A stretch of 64,000 nt of DNA from Raphanus sativus (Eukaryota > Streptophyta > Magnoliopsida > Brassicales > Brassicaceae). The notes beneath the pieces were generated by a model that worked only from the letters and a program-made list of their open reading frames with translations, did not search any database and was not told the origin of the DNA. Where the stretch lies: NCBI RefSeq assembly GCF_000801105.2, contig NC_079515.1, forward strand, positions 11,718,001-11,782,000, given 5' to 3'. Of this stretch, positions 51,560 to 63,540 are shown one piece after another. Within the stretch, counting starts at the first letter, position 1, and every line of letters begins with the position of its first letter. The position numbers and the translations under genes were made by a program.

Positions 51560-53109
51560 GACTTTGTATTTGATAATTTAACAATCTTTGAGACTTGTGT
51601 ATATCTTTTGTCATATTTGGACATGTATTTATTTGTATCTTTAGATAATCTATAAATCATTCATTTCCATATCGAACCGTAAATAATCAAGCATTTAAGT
51701 AAAACATATCTTGAGTGGATATGCAATAATTACTAAAATGATTTAAATCATTTAAGTAAAACATATCGGATTTTGTTACATTGATTTATCTCTAGTAATT
51801 AATTTTTTTGCAAGATAATCTATGAATCATTTATTTCCATATTGTACCGTAAAATAATCAAGCATATACATAAAACATATGTTCAGTGGATATGTAATAT
51901 TGTAAACCAGTGTTCTAAAATTTGACTTGGATTTACGGTCGAACCGATAACTTCGGTTATTCGGTCTCCTAGTACGTAAATAATCCAATTTGGGTTTTAG
52001 AAAAATTATTATTTAAAATTTTGGAAAAGCTCTCGAAAACTGTTAAAACTTGGAATCCGACTACTGATTGAATTAGTAAGTAACTTCTACCTTTTTACAT
52101 TATTTCATTTTAGTTATTAGAATTTGTTTTGATTCTATTTGAGAAGTGGGGGCTGTTTAATAACATATAAAAACCATATGATCTTGTGGATTATGAAACA
52201 CTATATTACTTTCAGTGTTAAAATTTTCTTTTATATCACACATTTTAACTTTTTACTGAATATATATTCATTGACATAACAGGTGATAGATCCAACTTTT
52301 GACATTAATTAGAATGTATTTTAAATTCATGTTAAGCAGTGTGGTATATTTTTGGGTTATTCTACTTTGTATCACTAAATATATTCTTTTCGAAACCGAT
52401 CAGATAAGCCAATATAGTTTATAAAAAAATGAATTAGCCATCAATCCAAACACAAAGAAGGATCCATCACAATCAAGGGCCACCAAAAGAGAAGGGAATA
52501 TTCCACGTATTCACTTTTCAATTTCTGGGTTTTGTAGATTCAGTTATCTAAAGAAAAATTCCAAACTATAACCAGATTTTTTTCACTTCGTTTTTGATTA
52601 AGCTAAGAAGATTACATCCGATTCTAGCTAGATAGGTATGTATTCATATACTTTATGTGTATATATTTTATTTTAAAGTTAATTAACTCAACAATTTCTT
52701 CATGACTTCTGATTTGGGTCGGTTCCAATGGTTATTGAAATTTGAATTTGCTTTCTGTTTTTTTTTTTAATTTCGGTTTCGGTTTGGTTTAGTCACTTAC
52801 CCATTCGACCCCAGCACTTGCTTTCCTTATATAGAAAGGACACGTACATATGAAGAGGGGCATAACTGTAAATCACAAAACCGGTTCGTTTCGTTTCTAA
52901 AGAACTGGTCCCGAAATCAATTCCAAAGGAAGGAGAGCAGCTGTGACGGCGAAACAACGGAGATTCCGCGACGACTGAGACGTAACGCTATGAGCTCCTG
53001 ATGAGGAATGAAAGGTTCAGATCTATTTCAGTTTCTCCATCTTCCTAGCGCTAGCGACTAGGCTCTGACTCTGAGGAAGCATATCCGAGTATTGAGGAGA
53101 AAGAAGAAG
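51560..53109. other. Intergenic DNA and KIX-like gene leader
   Basis: 51660-51900 contains a short diverged direct repeat (AATCATTCATTTCCATATCG... at about 51653 and AATCATTTATTTCCATATTG at about 51826). 52900-53109 is the GC-richer leader of the next gene. No other feature was found. Confidence 0.5.
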
Positions 53110-54305
53110 ATGCCTCGGCCAGGTGCTAGACCTTACGAGTGTGTGAAACGAGCTTGGCATAGCGATCGTCACCAACCCATTCGAGGTTCCATCATCCGCC
53201 AGATCTTCAGGTTTCCTCTCTCACCCTTTCTCAATTACTAAACTCTTTTTAGGGTTTTTTTGAAATTTAGGGAGGGTTTGGATGATTCAGACTCGCCATG
53301 GAAGCTCACAGTGCGGGTACCAGGAAGAACAAAGAGTGGCAGGAGAAGTTGCCTGTCGTTGTCTTGAAAGCCGAGGAAATCATGTACTCTAAAGCCAACT
53401 CCGAGGTTCTTCTTCTTCCTCTTCTTCTTACTCTCTTTTATACTTGTGGTTTCAAGGCTGAGTTTGGATTTGTGATTCCCTTTAGGAAGAGTATACAGAT
53501 GCTGATACTATGTGGAATAGACTCAATGATGCTATTGACACTATTATTAGACGAGATGAAACCACTGAGACTGGCCCTCTTTTGCCTCCTTGTGTTGAAG
53601 GTAACCTTCTTACAAGTCTGTCTACTTGTCAAAATGAATTAAACCAGTTTAATTCAATACTTGTGGTTTCTGCTGTGGTCAGCTGCTCTTAACCTTGGGT
53701 GTATTGCTGTAAGAGCTTCTAGAAGCCAACGACATAGTAACATAAGGACTTACCTCACTCCCAAGATCCAACAACCTGTTTCTGCTTCCTCCAATGACCA
53801 TCATGATTCTCATCATCAAGCTCAAAGATCCACCAAACCCAGCCTTACTACTGTTCAAGCGGCAGCAATCCCGGTGGATGTTTCTGAGAACAGCAACAGC
53901 CGTGTTGGTCCACGCGGTTACCCCTTTCTACATGAATCCATGCCGATCCAGCAAAAGCCATTGGCTACAAAACTAGGGACTAACACTGCTCCAGCTCCAA
54001 CCAACTTGGGTTCAGTCTATCCTTTGTATTGCGGAGGTAATGATCAAGTGGACATGTCTTTAAGAGTCCCTGAAACGCCCATAATCATTGGCATGCCTAT
54101 TGGTATAAAGGCCCCGGAAGAAGCAACAGAGAGGCTCTGCGATTTGTCACTGAGGCTTGGTATGTCTTCAGAACCACCCTCTACAAGAATAGATGCCGGG
54201 TCTAATCGAGCTCACCGAGGAAGGCACCAAGAAGAGTTATGTTTATTTTCTGGGGCGAAGCAGAATGATAATATGTTTGATTGGCTTTCAAATTACCAGA
54301 GTTAA
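53110..54305 (+). CDS. KIX-domain-like nuclear protein (At3g24150/At4g32295-like)
   Basis: Four exons: 53110-53210, 53291-53405, 53486-53600, 53683-54305; 317 aa, all GT-AG, with frames consistent. The conserved start is MPRPGARPYECVKRAWHSDR followed by IRGSIIRQIFRLAMEAH. A KIX-like helical region follows (KNKEWQEKLPVVVLKAEEIM, YSKANSEEEYTDADTMWNRL, DAIDTIIRRDETTETGPLLP). The last exon encodes a long polar, probably disordered, tail rich in Ser, Gln and His, ending FDWLSNYQS. KIX domains bind transcription activators; the plant family has no firmly assigned role that I know. It is intact, and its placement after the PMP gene fits the Arabidopsis order, although about 16 kb of transposons now intervenes. 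Confidence 0.8.
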
Positions 54306-55446
54306 AAAGCACGAAGCATTTTGTGTACACTCCCTCCTCTAGGCTTTGCTTATCGTTACTTAAATCTTGTAAAAGCCTCAGCTTTATTGACTCTCTATTA
54401 GTCTAGCAAGGACCCAAAAAGAAACAAAGGTTGCTCTGTTAACATCAACAGCACTTTGGCTTTTGTTAGTGCAATCTTCTGTAAACACATTGTTGTATTC
54501 TCAACTTTGTGCTTGAGAAAATATGTTCCTATTGTTCTATACTTTAGTTAGTCCTTTAGTATTATTCCATATAAAAATGTGTGTTTGATCAAAAAAAAAA
54601 AGATATTAGTGTGTTACTACACTCGCTAACAATCAACAACGTGAACAACTTTGATTTCTCCCTGCGTCCACCCATTCACGTCCTTCAAGACGTGCAAAGC
54701 AATGCAAAGCCACATAGTCAAATAAGGTCTACGTCCCAACACTAATAATTCCAACAATTGCATTGACTTCACCTTTATTCATATGCACTCATGACACAAC
54801 GTTTTGCTCGAGCTGCTCATCATGGGCGCAGCCTTGCTACACATCCATAACGATAAGTTCCTGCATTCTCTAGCAAATTTATTATTACACCACCACATAA
54901 ACACTACACTTTTCTAGTTCCTTTAGCACACTAACTGCCCTTATTCTCAGATACAAACTAACTTGACATTCCTCACAGTCCATCTAGCCATAGAATAAGC
55001 CAATCAATTCACGTCAAGTAATCTTTTCACCTTTTTACTGATAACGTTTGCCTACTGTGCCCACTCCTTTAACATAGTTGAAATATCTTTCTTTATACGT
55101 TGCACACGGCTTGAAAATTTCTAGGTTGCAGCATGAACCAGAACCAATATGGTTTATTTTATCCCATTCCTTTTGAGACAATTGATCTTCAACATCTTTT
55201 ATATTCTTAAATGAGATTTATGTTCTTTCCACTAGCATCCTGATTTTTTTGTATGCTACTTGGCCATTCCGCTAAGTGTGTAAATCATATATGCACAGCA
55301 CCGGCTTAACAATATGGGGGGCCCTTGGGAAATTTTTTTTTGGCCCTATAATTAATTAATTATAATATTATTATTAAAAAGAATATAGAAAAATTTAGAC
55401 AAATAAACTAAAACTTATTTATTTTGTTTGTGTTTTAAAGTTTTAA
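54306..55446. other. 3' UTR, then intergenic DNA with one hAT-like end
   Basis: 54306-54600 is 3' UTR ending in an A-run. 54620-55290 is balanced-composition DNA without a frame. At about 55298-55335, CAGCACCGGCTTAACAATAT and the following GGGGGGCCC resemble one terminus of a GGGCC-type hAT element, probably cut off by the adjacent Helitron. Confidence 0.4.
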
Positions 55447-56655
55447 CTAGATTTTGATCCGCGCTTAGAAAGCGCGGGTTTGTTTTCGTAATTTTTTATT
55501 CTAATGAAATTGTATACGATGATGTGCATGAACATAATTAGTCTTGGGCATATTATCTGAAACTCGAAAACCAAACCGAAAAAAATTGAAACCTAAACCG
55601 GATAAAAGATTACAAAAACTCGAGCGGTTTCTATATTTCTAAATCCGAAAAAACGAAATCGAACCGGGACCGAACCGAAAACCGAACGGATACCCGACTA
55701 TTTTTGAATATATTAAAAATATTATTAATTATTTTTAACTTTAATATATATAAAATATAATTTACAAATAAAAAATTTCCATAAAACCCGAACTACTCGA
55801 ATATTTTTTTCGTTTTTTTGGGTTTAGCTCGGGTTTCGGGATTTTTTTCGGTTTTTTGGCTTTAAACCCGAACCAAACCCGAATTATTTATAATTCGGTT
55901 CCACTTCGGGTTTTATAAAAAATAGAAATCTGACATTATCTGAACCAAACAGATCTGAAAAAATGTCAGGTTCCTAAATTGTTCCTAAACATCCCAATCC
56001 GAATAACCCGAAAACCGAATAAACCGAACTGACCCGAGCCGAAACCCCAATTTTTTTTTATAAATTATTTATTTTTGATAAAGAATAGTTTTCAAATCTT
56101 TTATGAATATTAACTATCAAAATACAGAAAAATAAAACCAATAATTATATTTTTTTATTTTTGATAAAGAAACTAAATTTTTTAAAATAAAACATTGTTA
56201 GGTGTTTTATTTTATAAACATATTTGTCATTAGAGTTATTAGAGTTATTATAGATGAGCTTTTGCTTTAATATATGTTTAACTATTTGTTTTGTGTAATA
56301 GGTTTAAGCCCATCACGTTTTAAATTATAATAATAGTTATGGTGGTAGAATCTAAAATGTATAATGTATGGCTTAACTCAATTATAAACTATATAGTGTG
56401 TTGTATAGAACATTGTCGCGAGCTACATTATCGTGTAGAACATGTTTTGGTATGCCAAATATAAAGTTGGTATATTAGTTTTTTAAATGTGGCGTAATAA
56501 ATATAATGTATTAAATATAGTTAGTTAAATATATGGTTATATTTTGTTAATGGGCTAATACTATGTAAGACCAAATAATTGTTAGTTAAATGAAAGGGTG
56601 CAGTAACCTTGTATAAGTAGATTTTTTCAGAATATTTCTTTTTTAATAGAATATA
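55447..56655 (-). mobile_element. Helitron D
   Basis: The minus-strand 3' end is clear: hairpin CCCGCGCTTTCTAAGCGCGG, a spacer, CTAG (55450-55447), then T. The 5' end is less certain: TATATTCTATTAAAAAG abutting Helitron E at 56655, or TCTATTAAAAAG at 56650. The inside has CCGAACC-rich hAT-like debris (about 55540-56050). Confidence 0.68.
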
Positions 56656-57839
56656 CTAGGTAATAATCCGCGCTCTGCGCGGAGTGGAGTTTATATATAA
56701 AAACTTAAATTTCGTTTTATAATCGAATTATTTGTCTAATATTTTTTGTGGTCAAAATTAAATCAATAATTTTTTGGTATAGTGCATTTGGTTCTTGGTT
56801 TAGGTTTTGTTATTTCGGTTCTTTGTTTGAGGTTTAGGATATGTTCGAATATTTAGAAAATTTGGTTCGGTCATTTGATTTTACGTTCAGTTCAAGTAAC
56901 AAAGTTGAGAATCAGCTAAAAACCAAAGTAATTTGTGATCACATTCCATTTCGGCTTGGTTCCAATTTTTGTTAATTCGGGTTGGTAACAAAATAAAAAT
57001 TGGTTTCTGCTTAATTATCATTTTTTGGATTTCTGATAAAACTTTGGATAATTAAGATAATTTTAAATATTTCAGATAATTTTTTTTTGTATTTCAATTT
57101 AAAAGTAATATTTAAAAATATATGATTATCTTTATAAGTATATAAACTATATTATAGAAATTTAGGTACCCATACGGTCCTCGATTTAGTTTTGATTTTC
57201 TGATTTTTCGGTTCGGTTATGGATAAAAAATAGTTAAGATCAGAATAATATTTATGATTTGTAATTTTCTACCATAAATTTCTCTAATATACTGAATTTA
57301 AACATAATTTTTTACTATGTTTGCAGATCTTGATTTAAAAATATGTGTGCACAACACGCTATGATATATGTTATATCCAAATCATAAATGTTAATCTTTT
57401 TTAAAAAAGTAAACCAATTGTTCACAAAATTTTGGTTGTAAACATTTTAACTGTTTTAGTAATTTATAGTCGTTTTAAAAAATTCAAAATATGACATATA
57501 AAAAAAGATATAATTTTTATTATATAATTAATGTGATTGTTTAAAGTTTTTAACAATATAAATTAAACTAAAATGATGGAGGATACAAAAATTAATACAA
57601 ATATTTATTATTCAAAATCATTAATTATTATATATATGTTAATCATATTAGGTAATTTTGTATCTTTTATTTAAGGAAAAAATGAAAAATATATTTATTT
57701 ATTAATAATTAATTTAATAAAAAGTATAGTATATATTTAGGTGGACCAATCTTTTTTCTAAGGATTCTGAAAATCAATCTGGTGATGACATGTGGATACA
57801 CCTAAAAGTTACAATGCTCCTCAATTAATATATAGGGGA
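56656..57839 (-). mobile_element. Helitron E
   Basis: On the minus strand it starts TCCCCTATATATTAATTGAG at 57839 after an A. It ends with hairpin CCGCGC-AGA-GCGCGG, a spacer and CCTAG (end at 56656), followed by T. It is 1184 bp and non-coding, and lies head-to-tail with Helitron D. Confidence 0.83.
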
Positions 57840-58330
57840 TGTGGGTGCATTGTTTGCGCTTCCCATTAACCTTATGCACACCAAGATAAACCTTACAAAC
57901 ATCATACAAATTACTCTTCACGCGAGATCTAAGTACATATACATTTCTAAGCTTACTCACAAATCTCATTTTTGAAAACGGCCAACTAGAATAAAATAGG
58001 CTATTTTATCTCTCTGATACCAAATTAAAATACCCTAACCTGAAATTATATAAAAGCTTTACAAAATTTTAGTGAAATTGAACAATTTTTTTTATCAAGT
58101 AAACAAAAAAAATTCAAGACTTTTATTTGTGAAATTAAAGACCAAATTCCACAAAACTCGTAGACTATAAGATGAATGATTTAAAAAAATATAAAAGGTT
58201 ATTCCTAGGTTCATAGCACCCAACTTCCAGTTGGTCTCTACAGTCTCGCACTTCAGTTCACGCAGCTACACTTCACTTATATCACCAAAAAAACATGAGC
58301 ACAAAATTTTCAGTAAAGACACTTAAACTA

Positions 58331-58950
58331 TGGGGTTGACTGGTTTTCCCGCTACCACCCGTAAACGCAGCTTTTGCGGTTCATAGCGGTTGTTGGCGTT
58401 TCGAAACAATCACAGAAAAAGCTACAAATCGCTTCAAACCGCTCCGAACCTCTTAAAATTAAAAGCTGGCTTCAGCTAGCGTTTGCGGTTGCGGGCGGTT
58501 GCGGGAGGGTACATTTTTTTTCTTTAAAAACAGAATAAATAAAATAATACTAATAATATCCAATAAAAAATTTCTATTGAAATAATAGAAATTGTAAAAC
58601 GTATTCATATTATATTTCAATTTATATTATAAAAATTCAAAACTAAAATATTTTCTATAAATTTTTAAAATTGAATAATATGATTTTATAAATATAAATG
58701 TTATATTTATCATATTATTATGATTTTAATATTTTTATAATTACCTAAAATGTAAATATTTTTCAATTATTATTTAACAGATGTTGCGTTTGGTAGTTTA
58801 CCAGTCATAAAAATCCCGCAAACACAACAATTTCTAACAGCTGTACCAGTCGTACAAATCTCTAGAAAACGTTTAAAACCGCAACTACCCGCACCCGCAA
58901 ACTCCCGCAACCGCAACCGCAACCGCTGCGGTTACACCAGTCAGGCCCTA
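58331..58950. mobile_element. hAT-like element with GCGGTTGCGG-rich arms
   Basis: The inverted termini are TGGGGTTGACTGGT and TAGGGCCTGACTGGT. The arms are GC-rich with repeated GCGGTTGCGG/CCGCAACCGC and enclose an AT-rich core. Flanking 8-mers are only partly alike (TTAAACTA/AATATCTA), so the target duplication is unproven. Confidence 0.58.
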
Positions 58951-59188
58951 AATATCTACATACAACCCAATATAATAAACAATTATTTTAAGCCATAAAA
59001 TTCATATTACAAATCAATCAATCCATTTTCATTCTAATATTTAAGTCATTTTTTATTTAGATAATAATTTTCACATTATTTAGTCATTTACGCATTTCTG
59101 ACCTCAGATGTTACTTATGTTCTAAAGATCTCATATGGCCTAAAACTAACATACATGCTAAAACAAATAAACACGACCCGAAGCTAAC

Positions 59189-59284
59189 TGTAAAACCTTG
59201 CACTACAAAATTCTCAAAAGACTTTCTTGTTCACAAACAATGTACGATACAATATATTTATACAAGAGCTGTGGACAATATTCC
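59189..59284 (-). repeat. 3' LTR remnant
   Basis: 96 bp identical to plus-strand 62747-62842 except for two positions (AAAA/AAGA and CTTGTT/CTTATT). It joins coding sequence of the reverse transcriptase without a spacer, marking the deletion breakpoint. Confidence 0.85.
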
Positions 59285-62200
59285 AATGAGTAAAACTAGG
59301 AGGTAACTTCATATAAACTTCCTCCTCAAGATCTCCATGAAGAAACGCGTTGTGAACATCCATTTGATGAATTTCCCACTTCTTAGCTGCAACCATACGA
59401 AGGAGACCACGAACCGTAGCCATTTTAACTACTGGTGCAAAAGTTCCATCAAAATCTTCACCTTCAACTTGTTTATTGCCATTAGCTACCAAACGAGCTT
59501 TAGGGCGTTCTCTAGTACCATCAGCGTTGTATTTCCACTTATAAACCCATTGGGACCCGATTGCAACTTTGCTTGGCGGAAGCGTAGCGATGTCCCAAGT
59601 ACCTTGCTCTTCATGAGCTGTGACTTCTAGTTTCATGGCATCACACCATATACGATCCCTTGCTGCTTGATGGTAATATTTTGGTGCGACCTCGGACGTG
59701 ACTGCTGCTAAGAAAGCTCGGTGGGACTGTGAGAAAGCATGATCCAAAATATATTCAGCTAAGGGATACGGTGTCATACCTGAGATCGTTTCAGAGGACT
59801 CTGATGAAGGCACGTGAGGAGCGAGATGGGTGTCTTCATCGTAGGTAACACAATAATTCACGTAGTCTTGAAACTTAACTGGAGGAGCGCGAGTTCTTTG
59901 CCCTCTTCCTAACACAACCTCTTCGACGACAGGTGCGTTACTAACCGTAGCTTCAGGAGTCGTCACTACCGTAACTGGAACGGTTTCTGGTTCTGGAGAT
60001 GAAACTGTCTCAACTAGAGACGAATCAGAGATGAGTTGTGCGGTTGGAGATACCGCGATGGAGTCATCAGTCCTCGTGTCAGTAGGCGCTAAATTACTGG
60101 AGGAACTCCCCCTTTCGATGCTCGTCGGATCTGATTCAAACAACCAGTCAGAGTCCGACCCTGTAATTAGCTGAGGTCTAGAAGACTTAGGCGTCACAGA
60201 AGAAGAAGATAACGGAAACTCTGTTTCATAAAACACCACATCACGAGAAACTAAGAACTCACGTTTGTCAATATCAAACACTCTCCATCCTTTCTGACCA
60301 AACGGGTATCCGACAAAAGCACACCGACGACTTCTAGGAGTGAACTTGTCTCTATCACGAGTTCTGAAGTGTGTGTAACACAGACTCCCAAATACACGAA
60401 GATGATCGTACTGTGGTTTCTCTCCATGTAATATTTCGTAAGGTGAGGCTCCTTTCAAAATCTTAGTCGGGGTTCTATTGATAAGATGGGTCGCAGTCAT
60501 CACTGCTTCACCCCAAAACGTTACATCCATACTGCTTTGAAATAAAAGTGCTCGAGCTACATTTAGAATATGACGATGTTTCCTTTCAACACGGCCATTC
60601 TGTTGCGGTGTTCCAACACATGAGGTTTGGTGAATAATCCTATTCTCACGAAAGAATCTAGACAAACACATAAACTCTGTCCCATTGTCTGATCGGACAA
60701 TCTTGACGGCTTTACCGAACTGCTTTTCAGTCATCCTGCAGAAGTTTGAAAGAACTGTTCGTACTTCTGACTTTTCGAGTAGAAGATAAGTCCAGACAGC
60801 ACGTGAATGGTCATCAACGATAGTTAAAAAATAAACAGCTCCACAGGAGGCACGAGTGCGATATGGACCCCAAACATCGCAGTGAATCATAGCAAAACAC
60901 TCATTCATTTTTTAAGACTGTCGAAAAACACTTCTCTAGTTTGCTTTGCCCTAAAACAAGTGTCACAAGGACCTAGGGTAGCAACTTTATTTGAAGAAAA
61001 CATAGGTAAATTAGATAAGACTGAAGGAGAAGGATGTCCGAGCCTTTGGTGCCACCGTAACTGATCCACTGAACTAGCAACTGGAGTAGCCATGCGATTA
61101 ACCCTTGCAGCCATGACATCCTTGAAATAATACACCCCATCTCGCTCTCTACCGGCTCCAATCAGGGTCCTGGAGAAACGATCATGTAAGACAAATAAGG
61201 TATCAGTCAGTAATGCGAAGCAATTTGTTTGTTTCAAAATCTTTGAAACCGAGATAAGAGAGCAGTTCAGGTTGGGCACAAAAAGAACTCGATCAAGTAT
61301 GATTTGATCTGAAAGTTTAAAACTTCCAACGTGTGTGGCAAAAGTCTTATTGCCATCTGCAAATCCCACCGGACACGGAGCTATACTCTCAACGTTTTCT
61401 AGAAACGAAATTTCGCCGGTCATGTGATGTGAAGCTCCCGTGTCCAAAATAAGATCACCAAGCTTACTCTTACCAGAGAGTTTATCGGAGGATGATGTAG
61501 CCTTCTCAGAGAGTAATTGTGAAAGTGCTCTCCATTGTTCCTGGGTGAAGTCCGGAAAGAATGAAGAGTTTGACGTGGTGGCATGTGCCTTTGCTCCACT
61601 GTTCCTAATTCGATCAGACGTGAAAGAACTTCGTGCACGTCCACGTGAATCTCTGGCACCGCCTCTGTTTCCTCCTCGATCACCTCTGTTTGCTCTCTCT
61701 TCCCACCAGTCCGGGAAACCGACTAACTGCCAACAGTTCGTCTTATCGTGACCGCTGCGACCGCAGTGAACACACTGAGAAACACGGTCTCTCCTCCCAG
61801 AATCTGTGTGTGGCGTCGTTGAATCTCCGTTGGTTACTCCTAACTCTTTCTTTGCTACGAAGCCGACAGCATTCTGTTGTGTTTCATGTTCTTTAACTGA
61901 GTTGAGACGTTGTTCCTCTCTAATGACTTTGGAGTATATCTCACCGATGTCAAGTGCAGCATCAGATGAGATGATTCCTTGACACATTACTCCAAATCGA
62001 GTTTGATCCAAACCCATGACAAACTGATGTATCTTTTCTTCTTCTCTGTCCTTCTCAAACTCTGTAATCGCACTGCAGGTACACGAGGGAAGTGGCTTGT
62101 ACATGTCCAACTCTTCCCATAACTTCGACAATTTTCCAAAATAGTCGATGACGGCTTGTCCTTCTTGTCTGCAAACTGCCAACTGCTCTTTAGATGATGA

Positions 62201-62601
62201 ATCCTTACCTTGTTCCCAACTGAGAACCGTTTTCTAAGATTCTCCCACAACTTGTGTGAATCCTGAATGAACGTTACCGTGGACCTTACACGAGGCTCAA
62301 TCGATGTTCTAATCCATCCCACGATCATGAAGTTGACTGAGTACCATAACTCCAAGTTTGGATCATCTGCCGAGGGCTTCGGTATTGTTCCCTCGATGAA
62401 ACCCAGTTTGAGCTTCGCCCTAAGCGCGTTCATCATCTCGCTAGACCACTCATTGTAGTTCTCTCCCGTCAGCACCACCGACGTAATCATAACTCTAGGA
62501 TTGTCGGAGGCATAGAGTGAGTACGGTGTTCTAACTTCAGCACCTTTTTCTTCGGAAACTCCGGTCTTGGACATCGCAGACGACTCGTCTGTTTCACCCA
62601 T
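59284..62601 (-). pseudogene. Copia gag-pol, two frameshifts and C-terminal truncation
   Basis: Gag starts at 62601 (MGETDESSAMSKTG; VVLTGENYNEWSSEMMNALR). Near 62190 the frame shifts by one base in an A-run. The frame then carries a CCHC knuckle (CVHCGRSGHDKTNC), the protease motif LILDTGASHHMTG and a GAG-pre-integrase (WHQRLGHPSPSVLSNLP). At about 60908 a second shift occurs in an A6 run before the integrase (IVDDHSRAVWTY; IVRSDNGTEF; TPQQNGRVERKHR, i.e. the D-D-E catalytic residues). The reverse transcriptase begins (KARLVANGNKQVEGEDF; WEIHQMDVHNAFLHGDLEEE) but stops before the YVDD active-site block. Both shifts involve one missing base in poly-A, so sequencing error is possible. Confidence 0.88.
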
Positions 62602-62746
62602 GATCGCTCCTCGTCACACAACGAAAACGATCGAATACTTCAACGAACTTTAAGCTCTGGAAGCTTCGAACTTCGAATTCCAAAAGCTCTACAATAAACT
62701 CAAAAGAAAATTCAGTTAGGTCTCAGAATTTTCTGCTCTGATACCA

Positions 62747-62925
62747 TGTAAAACCTTGCACTACAAGATTCTCAAAAGACTTTCTTATTCACAAACAATG
62801 TACGATACAATATATTTATACAAGAGCTGTGGACAATATTCCTAAAACACAAATGGAATATGTCTTAAACTGATTTGGTAATGTCTCTAAGTAATGGAAA
62901 TTATCCTAATTTCCTAATGCTAACA
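62747..62925 (-). repeat. 5' LTR
   Basis: On the minus strand it starts TGTTAGCATTAGGAAATTAG and ends GTTTTACA, directly before the primer-binding site TGGTATCAGAGC. It is about 179 bp, short but usual for Copia. TATAAATATA at about 62811-62820 (minus strand) is a plausible TATA box. Confidence 0.78.
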
Positions 62926-63540
62926 CATGTGGCCAAAAGCCACTCGACCCATCAGTCCCTCATGGTCTGTGACTAAGCTCAATCCACATCAACTCATAGG
63001 TTGGCATCGACCTATATTTCCACAACAATATGTCGCTTCACATCGACATGTCGGTCCAGATAAACCCATCGATCCATCACTCCACATGTGGTCCAAAGCC
63101 ACACAACCCCAAAGGTTCAAACCTACTCACTCTGGAGGTCCCTTATAGTCCTCGACCAAGTCGACCCTTACGACCTCAAGCTAGCATACGACCAATCGTC
63201 CCAAAGACAAAATATATATAACTTGTACTTTCCTTATTCATTTTCATTATCATAAGCTGCAGAGATTTTCTTCTTCAATTCCATTCACATACAATGTACT
63301 TCCCTTATTCAGTCTCATTCTTTTCATTTTAGCGTATCATGCTATTGCTACCTAAAATTGATTTCACATTTTCCCACGCAAGCGTATTCTCCTAAATATG
63401 ACATAAGCATACACAATCTATCATGCCAAATCATAAGAACACAAAGAACATTCTTAAATCCTTAAAGAAAACATTTAAAGAATAAAATTTCCATAGAACA
63501 TCATATTAGACAACCAATATTAATACTATAGATCAAAGAG
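62926..63540. other. Intergenic DNA with a short repeated motif
   Basis: ACATGTGGCCAAAAGCCACTCGACCC (62925) and CCACATGTGGTCCAAAGCCAC (63082) are related, and the text between is rich in CGACC/TCGAC words. No gene or element boundary was recognised. Confidence 0.45.

Larger units (their letters stand above)
59189..62925 (-). mobile_element. Copia LTR retrotransposon, internally deleted
   Basis: The element reads on the minus strand: 5' LTR (62747 to about 62925), primer-binding site TGGTATCAGAGC (62746-62735, initiator tRNA-Met type), gag, protease, integrase and part of the reverse transcriptase, then directly LTR sequence (59284-59189). The rest of the polymerase, RNase H, polypurine tract and most of the 3' LTR are gone. 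The order integrase before reverse transcriptase is Copia. The outer end is either 62925 (TGTTAGC start) or 62919. In the latter case CTAAC would be a 5-bp duplication (59184-59188, 62920-62924). Confidence 0.88.

Noticed and set aside
58010..58030. CTCTGATACCAAATT, complement of a tRNA-Met primer-binding site
   Set aside because: No TG...CA long terminal repeat borders it and no gag-pol remains nearby; short match may be chance.
54620..58300. Single large LTR retrotransposon body interrupted by Helitrons D and E
   Set aside because: No readable gag-pol motif in any frame and no LTR pair found.
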